Source: Streptomyces sp. CB02400 (GTDB lineage Bacteria > Actinomycetota > Actinomycetes > Streptomycetales > Streptomycetaceae). From it: a DNA stretch of 64,000 nt. Numbering within the stretch: position 1 is the stretch's first letter; each line of letters opens with the position of its first letter. Below are positions 42,191 through 50,256 of the stretch, in pieces. Location: positions 62,001-126,000 of the forward strand of contig NZ_LIWB01000012.1 in NCBI RefSeq assembly GCF_001905725.1, read 5' to 3'. The translations under genes were made by a program, and so were the position numbers. The notes beneath the pieces are model-generated. The model did no database searches, was not told the origin of the DNA, and saw only the letters and a list, made by a program, of their open reading frames with translations.

Positions 42191-43699
42191 ATGAGCGAAG
42201 AGAACAAGCATCACGCCACCGCTGCCGCCATCCTCCCCCTGGTCGGAGGCGCGCAGAACGTGACGTCGGTGGCCCACTGCATGACCCGTCTCAGGCTGGG
42301 ACTGCACGACCGGTCCCTCGTACAGGACGAGCGGCTCAAGGCCCTTCCCGCGGTCATGGGTGTCGTCGAGGACGACACCTACCAGATCGTGCTGGGGCCG
42401 GGAGCGGTGGCGCGTGTCACCCCGGAGTTCGAGGCCCTGGTCGAGGCGGAGAAGGCCGAGGCCGCGACGGTGCCCCCGGCCCCGGACCGCGGGGGCGACC
42501 CCGTGACGGCCGAGGCGCTCGCCGAGCGGGGAGCGGCGCTCAGGGCGGAACGGAAGGCGAGGAACGCCACGCCGTTCAAGCTGTTCCTGCGCCGCATCGC
42601 GAACATCTTCGTGCCGCTGATTCCCGCGCTCATCGGCTGCGGCATCATCGCCGGCCTGAACGGCCTGCTGGTCAACCTGCACTGGCTGCCGGGAATCACC
42701 CCGGCCCTGACCGCCGTGGCGTCCGGGTTCATGGCCCTGATCGCCGTCTTCGTCGGCCACAACACGGCCAAGGAGTTCGGCGGTACGCCGATCCTGGGCG
42801 GTGCCGTCGCGTCGGTCGTCGTCTACGCGGGGGTGGCGGACGTGGAGGCGTTCGGCCGGCACCTCTCACCGGGACAGGGCGGCGTGCTCGGTGCCCTGGG
42901 CGCCGCGTGGCTCGGCGTGTACGTGGAGAAGTGGTGCCGGCGCCGGGTGCCCGAGGCCGTCGACGTCCTGGTGACGCCCACCGTCACCGTGCTCGTGGCC
43001 GGACTGGCGACCCTGTTCGGGCTGATGTTCCTCGCCGGCGAGGTGTCCACGTGGATCGGCGACGCCGCCGACTGGCTGCTGTCCCACGGCGGCGCGGGCG
43101 CCGGGTTCCTCCTCGGGGGCCTCTTCCTGCCGCTGGTCATGCTGGGCCTGCACCAGGCCCTGATCCCCATCCACACCACCCTCATCGAGGGCGCAGGCTT
43201 CACCGTCCTGCTGCCGATCCTCGCGATGGCGGGTGCGGGACAGGTCGGTGCGGCGATCGCGGTCTACTGCCGGCTGCCGCACAACACCTCGATCCGGACG
43301 ACCGTCAAGTCCGCGCTCTGGCCCGGCCTCCTCGGCGTCGGAGAGCCCCTCATCTACGGCGTGTCCCTCCCCCTGGGGCGTCCGTTCATCACCGCCTGCG
43401 CGGGCGGAGCCTTCGGCGGCGCCTTCGTCGGCCTCTTCAACCAGCTGGGCACGGACGTCGGTTCGACCGCGATCGGCCCCTCCGGGTGGGCACTGTTCCC
43501 CCTCCTCGACGGCGGCCACGGCCTCGGGCGGACGGTCGCCGTCTACGCCGCCGGTCTGGTCGTCGGTTACGCGACGGGCTTCCTCGCCACCTACTGCTTC
43601 GGCTTCACGAAGGCCATGCTCACGGAACTCGACAAGGCGCCCGCCTCTCCGGCGGAGGGCCGGCCCGTCCCCACGGAACGGGCCGCCGAAAAGGTCTGA
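42191..43699 (+). CDS. PTS sugar transporter subunit EIIBC (glucose/MurNAc/sucrose type)
   Basis: 502 aa. The N-terminal EIIB domain has the phosphorylated cysteine Cys30 in HCMTRLRL. After a charged linker (about 90-130) comes the EIIC membrane domain with about 10 helices, including LGLHQALIPIHTTLIEG and GVGEPLIYGVSLPLG, the conserved GxxEP(L/I) substrate site. No EIIA is fused or adjacent, so EIIA must come from elsewhere, as for MurNAc permease. No catabolic enzyme flanks the gene; the substrate is unknown. The start ATG 42191 has only a weak SD. Confidence 0.9.
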   Translation: MSEENKHHATAAAILPLVGGAQNVTSVAHCMTRLRLGLHDRSLVQDERLKALPAVMGVVEDDTYQIVLGPGAVARVTPEFEALVEAEKAEAATVPPAPDRGGDPVTAEALAERGAALRAERKARNATPFKLFLRRIANIFVPLIPALIGCGIIAGLNGLLVNLHWLPGITPALTAVASGFMALIAVFVGHNTAKEFGGTPILGGAVASVVVYAGVADVEAFGRHLSPGQGGVLGALGAAWLGVYVEKWCRRRVPEAVDVLVTPTVTVLVAGLATLFGLMFLAGEVSTWIGDAADWLLSHGGAGAGFLLGGLFLPLVMLGLHQALIPIHTTLIEGAGFTVLLPILAMAGAGQVGAAIAVYCRLPHNTSIRTTVKSALWPGLLGVGEPLIYGVSLPLGRPFITACAGGAFGGAFVGLFNQLGTDVGSTAIGPSGWALFPLLDGGHGLGRTVAVYAAGLVVGYATGFLATYCFGFTKAMLTELDKAPASPAEGRPVPTERAAEKV

Positions 43700-43843
43700 C
43701 CCGGCCCGGAAACGCCGTCCCGTCAGGGCCGGCACGGCGGGGGACCCCGGGGTCGGCGAGGACCGTGCCGAACTCGATCTCCTCGGCCCGTGGGCCGGCC
43801 GCCCGCACGCTCGTGCCCGGCCCACCCGCGCCCAAAAGGCGGT

Positions 43844-44740
43844 TCAGTCGCTCAGGGACGCCACATAGGGAGACAGCTTGTCCGGGTTCATCATCCACAT
43901 GATCCGGTCGATCCCGTCCGCCGACACGTCGACGGACAGCAGGGCCACGGCGTTCTCGCCGACGGAGACGAGTACGGCCGGCCGGCCGTTGGCCTCGACC
44001 CACCGGGTCCGCGCCGGCGGCCAGAACCGCGGCGCGAAGGCGGTGAGGTACTTGGAGACGTGGTCGCGTCCCACGACCGGGATCTTCGACGCGCCCCGGA
44101 TGCCTCCGCCGTCCGCGTAGCTGACGACGTCGGCGGCGAGGACCTTCTCCAGCACCGCCAGCTCGCCCTTCTGGGCGGCGGCGAGGAACACCTCCAGCAG
44201 GCGCCGGTGCTCGGCGGGGCTGACGGGTTCCTTGCGCTCGGCGGCGAGGTGCTTGCGCGCACGGCTCACCAGCTGCCGCGTGTTGGCCTCACCGGTCTCC
44301 AGGATGTCCGCGATCTGCTTGTAGGGGTAGCCGAAGGCTTCCCGCAGCACATAGGCGCCCCGCTCCAGCGGGTTCAGCTTCTCGAGCAGGAGGAGGACCG
44401 CCAGTTCCAGCGCCTCGGCGCGCTCCGCGCCCAGCTGCGGGTCCTGACCGGTGTCGACCGGTTCGGGGAGCCACGGCCCGACGTAGGACTCCCGCCGCAC
44501 CCGCGCGGACTGCGCGACGTTGATGGCCAGGCGCGTGGTGATCGTGGTCAGGAAGGCCGTGGGCTCGTGGATGTCGCTGCGGTCGGTGTTCTGCCACCGC
44601 AGCCATGTCTCCTGGAGGACGTCCTCGGCCTCCGCGGAACTGCCGAGCACGCGGTACGCGATCCCGAACAGCCGCGGACGTGCCGCGATGAAATCCCTCG
44701 TGGCCCGCTCAAGGGAATCGGTGTCGTCCCCGGTGTGCAT
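43844..44740 (-). CDS. ECF41-group RNA polymerase sigma factor with SnoaL-like C-terminal domain
   Basis: 298 aa. Sigma-2 (about 10-75, with RLFGIAYRVLGSSAEAEDVL) and sigma-4 (about 110-165, with FGYPYKQIADILETGEANTR) are followed by a SnoaL-like domain. All three ECF41 hallmark motifs are visible: WLPEP (90-94) in the linker, DGGG (210-213) and NPDKL (285-289) in the C-terminal extension, which replaces an anti-sigma factor as a built-in regulator. ATG 44740 follows GAAGGGA; the frame extends to 44770. Linked to a CMD gene at 41449, as usual for the group. Confidence 0.94.
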   Translation of the reverse strand: MHTGDDTDSLERATRDFIAARPRLFGIAYRVLGSSAEAEDVLQETWLRWQNTDRSDIHEPTAFLTTITTRLAINVAQSARVRRESYVGPWLPEPVDTGQDPQLGAERAEALELAVLLLLEKLNPLERGAYVLREAFGYPYKQIADILETGEANTRQLVSRARKHLAAERKEPVSPAEHRRLLEVFLAAAQKGELAVLEKVLAADVVSYADGGGIRGASKIPVVGRDHVSKYLTAFAPRFWPPARTRWVEANGRPAVLVSVGENAVALLSVDVSADGIDRIMWMMNPDKLSPYVASLSD

Positions 44741-44803
44741 GGTCGTCCCTTCCGGCTCCTGCGCGACCATGCTACAAGCGGGCTCAGCGGCGTGCTCCCG
44801 GGG

Positions 44804-44828
44804 GACGTGGAAGACATAGCGTGTGACA
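44804..44828 (-). promoter_or_regulatory. Possible autoregulatory ECF41-type promoter of the sigma gene
   Basis: Minus strand TGTCACA (44828-44822) then CGTC (44807-44804), with 14 bp between. Both elements match the ECF41 consensus exactly, but the spacer is 2 bp shorter than usual. Confidence 0.45.
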
Positions 44829-44919
44829 TGGTGTGACCTTCAGGCCTCACGGTAGACCTCATGCCTGTGACCGCCCGGCGTACGACGGCGGCACACCGCC
44901 GTACGCCACCGGCGTGCCG

Positions 44920-44946
44920 TGTCACAGATGGCGTGCCTGCCCGGTC
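44920..44946 (+). promoter_or_regulatory. ECF41-type promoter upstream of the glycosyltransferase operon
   Basis: TGTCACA (44920-44926) is followed after 16 bp by GGTC (44943-44946; CGGTC read as in the CMD promoter). It lies 52 bp before the first start of the operon at 44998. This suggests the operon belongs to the neighbouring sigma factor's regulon. Confidence 0.5.
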
Positions 44947-44997
44947 CATAGGGAGGAAACGCGAACGACTCGGCGCCGTGGTGAGAGAGGGTGAACG

Positions 44998-45288
44998 ATG
45001 AGCGGCTTGGGCCCGCAGGACCCTCCCCGGCCCGTGGCTCCCCGCACCCCCGTCGTCCCGCCCCGGCGCCGTCGCCTCCCGACCGCCGTGGTGCCGACCG
45101 GCATCGAGGCATGGCCCGCCCCGTGGGGCTTCGGCCACTCCCGGCGGCTCATCGACACCGCCGGACGTTTCCTCGACCGGCTGCGCGTCAGTGGCCCCGG
45201 CCCCCACCGGGACGAGGACCGCCTTTCCGTCACTTCCGTCGTCCCGGGCACGGCCCGGACCGTCTCACCATCGGGGGCCCGCCGATGA
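44998..45288 (+). CDS. Small Pro/Arg-rich protein of unknown function
   Basis: 96 aa, GAGAGGG before ATG 44998. Codon third positions are almost all G/C and the stop overlaps the glycosyltransferase ATG (ATGA), which supports a real, translationally coupled gene. The first 35 residues are Pro/Arg-rich (PRPVAPRTPVVPPRRRR); then WPAPWGFGHSRRLIDTAGRF. No family recognised. An ECF41-type promoter lies just upstream. Confidence 0.6.
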   Translation: MSGLGPQDPPRPVAPRTPVVPPRRRRLPTAVVPTGIEAWPAPWGFGHSRRLIDTAGRFLDRLRVSGPGPHRDEDRLSVTSVVPGTARTVSPSGARR

Positions 45289-46508
45289 GCACCATCGCGT
45301 TCCTCAACATCGCCCTGCACGGACACATCAACCCGACGCTGCCGGTCGTGGCCGAACTCGTCCGGCGCGGCCACACCGTCACGTACCACACCACCCCCGC
45401 CTTCGCGGACGAGCTGGCGGCCACCGGCGCGACCGTGTGCCTCTACCCCGGGGACGGCCCCCCGCTCGCCGGTCCGCCCACGCCCGTCACCATGCTGGAC
45501 GGGCTCGCCCGTACCGCCCTCGCCCTGCTGCCCACCGTGCTGGCCGATCTGCGCCGCGTCCGGCCCGACCTGATCGTCCACGGAGCGGCCTGCCCCTGGG
45601 GCCCGGTCGCCGCGAGCGAACTCGGGGTGCCCGCGGCCTCGGTGTTCACCACCATGGCGTTCAACCGGCGGGTGCCCAGCCCCAGCAGCGCCTCGTGGGA
45701 GCTGCTGGCCGCGGCGGCGGCCAGGCCCCGCAGCGCCCTGGGCTACCTGCGCTCGCGATGGCGGCTGTCCCGCCGCCACGACACCCGGAACCTGCCCCTG
45801 CTCGACCTGGTGACCGCGGGGCAGCCGCTCAACCTGGTCTTCACCTCGCGTGCCTTCCAGCCCGGCGCCGACTCCTTCGACGGGTCCTACCGGTTCGTCG
45901 GCCCCAGCGTCGGCGCCCGCCCGCACGACCCGTCGTTCCCGGCCGGCCGGCTGCGCCCCCCGGTGCTGTACGCCTCGCTGGGCACGGTCTTCGACGCCGG
46001 TCCGCGGGTGCTGCGCGACTTCGCCACCGGGCTCGCACCCCTGGGCGGCACCGTCGTCGTCTCCACCGGGCACACGGACCCCGCCGCACTGGGGCCGCTG
46101 CCGGACAACGTGCTCGTACGCGCCTTCGTCCCGCAGCCGGAAGTACTGGCCCGTGCCGCCCTGTTCGTCACCCACGGCGGGATGAACAGCGTCAACGAGG
46201 CCATGAACGCCGGCGTGCCCCTGCTGGTCGTCCCCCAGGGCGCGGACCAGCCGCTGGTGGCCCGGCGGATCGTCGAACTCGGCGCCGGCCTGTCGGTCCG
46301 TACCGAGGACGCCTCCGCGGAGACGGTGAACGTCCTCGCCCGGCGCCTGCTCACCGAACCCCGCTTCCGGGACGCGGCGGCCGCCCTGCGGATCGCCCAG
46401 CGCGAGGCCGGCGGCCCTCCGCGCGCCGCCGACGAACTGGAGGACTACCTGCACCGGGCCGGCCCGGCCGCCCGGCCGACCCCGGCGGACTCGCCACAGG
46501 AGCGCTGA
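45285..46508 (+). CDS. MGT-family (macrolide-type) glycosyltransferase, GT1
   Basis: 407-aa GT-B enzyme. The N-terminal acceptor domain starts IAFLNIALHGHINPTLPVV (conserved GHxNPTL). The C-terminal nucleotide-sugar site has FVPQPEVLARAALFVTHGGM, then NSVNEAMNAGVPLLVVPQGADQ-type residues (HGG...E and PQ..DQ). Such enzymes glycosylate macrolides, steroids or lipids with UDP-sugars. The start ATG 45285 overlaps the small upstream gene. Followed closely by two membrane/hydrolase genes, so the acceptor may be a lipid or secondary metabolite. Confidence 0.9.
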   Translation: MSTIAFLNIALHGHINPTLPVVAELVRRGHTVTYHTTPAFADELAATGATVCLYPGDGPPLAGPPTPVTMLDGLARTALALLPTVLADLRRVRPDLIVHGAACPWGPVAASELGVPAASVFTTMAFNRRVPSPSSASWELLAAAAARPRSALGYLRSRWRLSRRHDTRNLPLLDLVTAGQPLNLVFTSRAFQPGADSFDGSYRFVGPSVGARPHDPSFPAGRLRPPVLYASLGTVFDAGPRVLRDFATGLAPLGGTVVVSTGHTDPAALGPLPDNVLVRAFVPQPEVLARAALFVTHGGMNSVNEAMNAGVPLLVVPQGADQPLVARRIVELGAGLSVRTEDASAETVNVLARRLLTEPRFRDAAAALRIAQREAGGPPRAADELEDYLHRAGPAARPTPADSPQER

Positions 46509-46511
46509 GCC

Positions 46512-47003
46512 ATGTCACCCGTCCTTGTCGTCCTGGTGCTGCTCGCCGGGCTGTCCGAGGCCGCCGGGCGGCTGCTGCCCCTGGTCGCCCGCCGGTCCCG
46601 CGTCTCGCGGCCCGTCGTGGCCGGGCTGCTGCTGACCGGCACCGTGGTCGAGAGCACCGTGATCCTGCTCTGGCCACTGACCGCCTGGACCCTCGCCGAA
46701 CTGACCCTCTCCGCCCCGCTCTCCGGCGCCGAGGCGCTGACCTGGACACCCGGCGAGGTCGCCCCGCTGCTGCTCTGCGCCGTCATCGCCTTCCCGCTGC
46801 TCGGCCCCCTGCTGCACCTGCTGCTCCTGGTGGGCGTCGGGTCCGGCCTCGTCGGTCCGCTCGCCGGGACGACGGGGCTGGACCGGTGGGCCGCCGCGGG
46901 CTGCGTGGCCGTCGCCGGAGTCGGACTCGCCGCCGCCGTGGAGGCCGTGCGCCGCCTGGTCGCGCGGATCAGTGCCGCGGGAGTACGGGAGCTGCCGGCA
47001 TGA
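46512..47003 (+). CDS. Integral membrane protein of unknown function
   Basis: 163 aa with four hydrophobic stretches (about 2-24, 36-58, 80-108, 122-145). Only 3 bp separate it from the glycosyltransferase stop, and its last codon overlaps the next start (ATGA). I recognise no family. Probably works with the glycosyltransferase and the hydrolase-like protein. Confidence 0.75.
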   Translation: MSPVLVVLVLLAGLSEAAGRLLPLVARRSRVSRPVVAGLLLTGTVVESTVILLWPLTAWTLAELTLSAPLSGAEALTWTPGEVAPLLLCAVIAFPLLGPLLHLLLLVGVGSGLVGPLAGTTGLDRWAAAGCVAVAGVGLAAAVEAVRRLVARISAAGVRELPA

Positions 47004-47920
47004 CCTGGTTCCCGCTCGTCGCCCTGGTGCTCGGCCCGGTGCTGCTCGCCGAAGCCCTGCTCGCCCGCTACGAGGTGCTGGTCTACACCGCCGGCTGGCG
47101 GGCGCCCGCCACCGGCCTCCCCCCGGGCATGCCCTACGCCCGGGGCGCGGACCCCGACCGTCCCCCGGCCGCCTACCTGGTCTACCTCGACGGCATCGGC
47201 AAACGCCGCTTCACCGACACCCGCGACGGGGGCCAACTGGTCAAGGCACTGATCGCGGCGGCGCCGGAACTGCGGGTGCTGGGACAGGTGCAGCCCTACT
47301 CCCCGCTGGCCGCCCCGCTCGCCGGCCGGCCCGTGTGGGACCGGATCCGCCGGCATGCGGGGCTCCTGCTGTTCCTGCACAACGTCATGCAGATCTTCGT
47401 CGCCGCCGACCACCGGTACCGCCCCCTGTACAACCGGGCCGTCGGCGTCCAGATCGCCGACCAGTTGCGGCTCGCCGGCTACCGGCCGCACAGCGGCATC
47501 CCCGTCGTGCTGCTCAGCTACAGCGGGGGCGCCCAGGTCGCCACCGGCGCCGTGGACGAACTGCACGCGCAGCTCGGCACCCCGCCGCTGCTGATCACCC
47601 TCGGCGGGTTCCACAACGGCGCCAACGACCTCTCCCGCGCCGCACACCTGCACCAGCTCACCAGCGCCCACGACCGGATCGAACGCGTCTGCGGCTGGAT
47701 CTTCCCGCAGCGACGGCGGGTGTTCCGCCGCAGCGGGTGGAACCGCGCCCGGCGTGCCGGAAAGATCACCGTGCACCGGCTCGACCCGGCCACCCACCTC
47801 GGGCGGCGCAGCTACATCAGCCCCGACGCGTACCGCCCCGACGGCCGCAGCCACCTCGACCACACCACCGACACCGTGCTCGCGCTCATCCGCGCGACGA
47901 GCCCGGCCGGGCCGCGCTGA
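47000..47920 (+). CDS. Membrane-anchored alpha/beta-hydrolase-like protein
   Basis: 306 aa. N-terminal hydrophobic segment (about 3-22, PLVALVLGPVLLAEALLA). The central VVLLSYSGGAQVATGA looks like a nucleophile elbow (SxSxG), and a His lies in GRSHLDHT near the C-terminus, suggesting a lipase/esterase-type fold. The enzyme class is inferred from pattern only. ATG 47000 overlaps the membrane-protein gene, and the last 35 bp overlap the convergent alpha-galactosidase gene. Confidence 0.7.
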   Translation: MTWFPLVALVLGPVLLAEALLARYEVLVYTAGWRAPATGLPPGMPYARGADPDRPPAAYLVYLDGIGKRRFTDTRDGGQLVKALIAAAPELRVLGQVQPYSPLAAPLAGRPVWDRIRRHAGLLLFLHNVMQIFVAADHRYRPLYNRAVGVQIADQLRLAGYRPHSGIPVVLLSYSGGAQVATGAVDELHAQLGTPPLLITLGGFHNGANDLSRAAHLHQLTSAHDRIERVCGWIFPQRRRVFRRSGWNRARRAGKITVHRLDPATHLGRRSYISPDAYRPDGRSHLDHTTDTVLALIRATSPAGPR

Positions 47921-49196
47921 GCCGGTACAGGGCCGCGCCGTGGGCGGGCAGGCCGACGTGCAGGTGACGGCCGTCGTGCGGGGTGTCGGTACGGGTCCAC
48001 AGCTCCCGCGCGTGGTCGTCCGGGCGGGCGCCGACGGAGCCGAGCGGGACGGCGAACCGACGGGGAGCGTCGGCCAAGGAGAACACGGCGGCGTAGCGGG
48101 TGTGCCCGTCGGTGGCCCGGGCGGTCCACAGGACGAGGTCGTCCTCCCGCAGGACCTCGCGGTTGTCCCGGCTGTGGAACAGGACGTCCAACGCCTCGTC
48201 GTCGGTGAGCAGCTCGACCGTCTCCCGCGGGCTGGTGGGCAGGTCGCCGCCCATCATCAGCGGCGACCGGGAGACCAGCCACAGCGTCAGCAGACTGATC
48301 TGCTCCGCCCGGGTGAGCCGGCACAGCCGGTCCTCACCCCGTTCGGCGCGGATGCCGATACGGCCCAGGGGCAGCATGTCGGCGTCCGCCCACCCCCGTT
48401 CGCCCTGCCACGGTGCCCACCGGGCCATGCGGGCGAACTGGGCCTCGACGTCCTCCCAACGGTCCCACAGGTCGTCGCAGACCCGCCACATCGTGGCGTT
48501 GTCCCGCAGATGGTCCAGCCGGGCGAGGGACACGTGGGCCCCCGGGGACAGGCTCAGTTCGATGGGCCGGCCGCTGCGGGCGATGGCCCGGGCGTACGCG
48601 GAGATCTCCCGCTCGTGGTAGGGGTACAGCATGTCGTCGGCCTTGACGAAGTCCACGCCCCAGTCGGCGAATCGGGCCACCTGGGAGTCGTAGTACGCCT
48701 GGGCGCCGGGGTGGTCGTGGTCCAGTCCGTAGTTGTCCGGGTTCCAGGGGCAGACGGACGAGGTGTCGGCGATCTCGTCGGCCGTCCACCCGGTGCCTTC
48801 CACCGGCAGCCGGGCGGCGACCGCCCGGCGCGGGACGCCCCGCATGATGTGCAGGCCGAAACGCAGGCCGAATTGGTGGACGCGATCGGCCAGCGGGCGG
48901 AATCCCGCGCCGCCGGCCGCGGACGGGAACCGGTTCGGGGCCGGCGACTGGCGGCCGTGGCCGTCCAGGACCACCGGCGGGTCCGGGTTGTAGCCGTGCG
49001 CCCGGGCGGTGGGCTCGTACCACTGGATGTCCACGACCACGGTGTCCCACCCGTACGCGAGCAAGTGGTCCCGCATGAACGCCGCGTTGGCGAGGACCTC
49101 CTCCTCGGTCACCGTGGTGCCGTAGCAGTCCCAGCTGTTCCAGCCCATCGGCGGACGCAGGTGACGTGCGGGGATCGGTCGTGCCGGTCGGGTCAT
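47886..49196 (-). CDS. GH27 alpha-galactosidase-like glycoside hydrolase
   Basis: 436 aa. PPMGWNSWDCYGTTV at the start is the GH27/GH36-D signature. The nucleophile Asp is in GVDFVKADDM and the acid/base Asp is expected in MWRVCDDLWDRWE. ADADMLPLGRIG and RSPLMMGGDL are further GH27 landmarks. No signal peptide, so it is cytoplasmic and would act on imported oligosaccharides. No SD is obvious before ATG 49196. Convergent with the hydrolase-like gene (35-bp overlap). Confidence 0.9.
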   Translation of the reverse strand: MTRPARPIPARHLRPPMGWNSWDCYGTTVTEEEVLANAAFMRDHLLAYGWDTVVVDIQWYEPTARAHGYNPDPPVVLDGHGRQSPAPNRFPSAAGGAGFRPLADRVHQFGLRFGLHIMRGVPRRAVAARLPVEGTGWTADEIADTSSVCPWNPDNYGLDHDHPGAQAYYDSQVARFADWGVDFVKADDMLYPYHEREISAYARAIARSGRPIELSLSPGAHVSLARLDHLRDNATMWRVCDDLWDRWEDVEAQFARMARWAPWQGERGWADADMLPLGRIGIRAERGEDRLCRLTRAEQISLLTLWLVSRSPLMMGGDLPTSPRETVELLTDDEALDVLFHSRDNREVLREDDLVLWTARATDGHTRYAAVFSLADAPRRFAVPLGSVGARPDDHARELWTRTDTPHDGRHLHVGLPAHGAALYRLSAARPGSSRG

Positions 49197-49358
49197 GACG
49201 GGGCGTCCTCACGCAGACGTGTGCGGGCGGGTGTTCCACGGCGGTGCACGGGGAGATTCTGACAGGCCCCGACCGGGCGGTACGGTGCTGCGACGACGGA
49301 CGGAAGTCCCCACGGAACGCACTGTGTTGGTCCTGCCCCTACCCGACCTGGAGAAGGT

Positions 49359-50234
49359 GTGAAGCCCAGATCTCGACGTCCTGCCCGCGCCACCGCCGTA
49401 CTCGCCGCCGTATTCGCCGCCGTCCTGCCGGCCGCGGCCGCACCGGCCACGGCCGCCGGTGCTCCCGGAGCACACGCCCCCACGGTGCCGCTGCGGGTGG
49501 CGACGTACAACATTCACGCCGGGGCCGGCCAGGACCAGGTCTTCGACCTGGACCGCACCGCGGCGGCCCTGCGCGACCTGCGCGCCGACGTGATCGGCCT
49601 CCAGGAGGTCGACGTCCACTGGGGTGCCCGGAGCGACTTCGCCGACGAGGCACGCGCACTGGCCGAGAAGCTGGACATGAGGGTGTTCTTCGCACCGATC
49701 TACGACCTGGACCCGGCCGACCGGGACGGCGAGCGGCGGCAGTTCGGCGTCGCCGTGCTGAGCCGCCACCCGGTGCTCGCCGCCGAGAACCACGAGATCA
49801 CCCGGCTCTCCACCCAGACACCCGATCCGGTACCGGCCCCGGCGCCCGGCTTCGCCGAGGTGGTGGTCGATGTGCGGGGCGCCCACGTGCACGTCTACAC
49901 CACGCACCTGGACTACCGGGCCGACCCGTCGGTCCGTGAGGCCCAGGTGGCGGACATGCTCGGCGTCCTGGCCGCCGACCGCGGACCGAAGGTCCTGGTC
50001 GGCGACTTCAACGCCGAGGCGACCGCCCCCGAGCTGGCGCCGCTGTGGGAGCGTCTGCGGGACGCCGCCCCCGACGCCGGCGGGACGTACCCGGCGACCG
50101 ACCCGGTCAAGCGCATCGACCTGATCACCGTCTCGCCCGGCATCCGCGTGACCGGCGCCCGTACGGTGGCGACGGAGGCGTCGGACCACCGGCCCGTGGT
50201 CACCGACCTGAGGGTCCACCGACGCGGCCACTGA
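49359..50234 (+). CDS. Secreted endonuclease/exonuclease/phosphatase (EEP) family protein
   Basis: 291 aa with signal peptide (RRPARATAVLAAVFAAVLPA, cleavage near ATAAGA). EEP catalytic motifs in order: YNIHAG, GLQEVD (metal-binding Glu), HVYTTHLDY, GDFNAE, and SDHRPV (catalytic Asp-His). Members include DNase I-like nucleases, sphingomyelinases and inositol phosphatases; the substrate cannot be decided. GTG 49359 follows GGAGAAGG. Confidence 0.9.
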   Translation: MKPRSRRPARATAVLAAVFAAVLPAAAAPATAAGAPGAHAPTVPLRVATYNIHAGAGQDQVFDLDRTAAALRDLRADVIGLQEVDVHWGARSDFADEARALAEKLDMRVFFAPIYDLDPADRDGERRQFGVAVLSRHPVLAAENHEITRLSTQTPDPVPAPAPGFAEVVVDVRGAHVHVYTTHLDYRADPSVREAQVADMLGVLAADRGPKVLVGDFNAEATAPELAPLWERLRDAAPDAGGTYPATDPVKRIDLITVSPGIRVTGARTVATEASDHRPVVTDLRVHRRGH

Positions 50235-50256
50235 ACCGGTCACCGGCGGGGCCCGC

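Noticed and set aside
42180..42194. Four-codon upstream ORF overlapping the PTS start
   Set aside because: No SD at correct spacing; such short ATG-TGA overlaps occur by chance.
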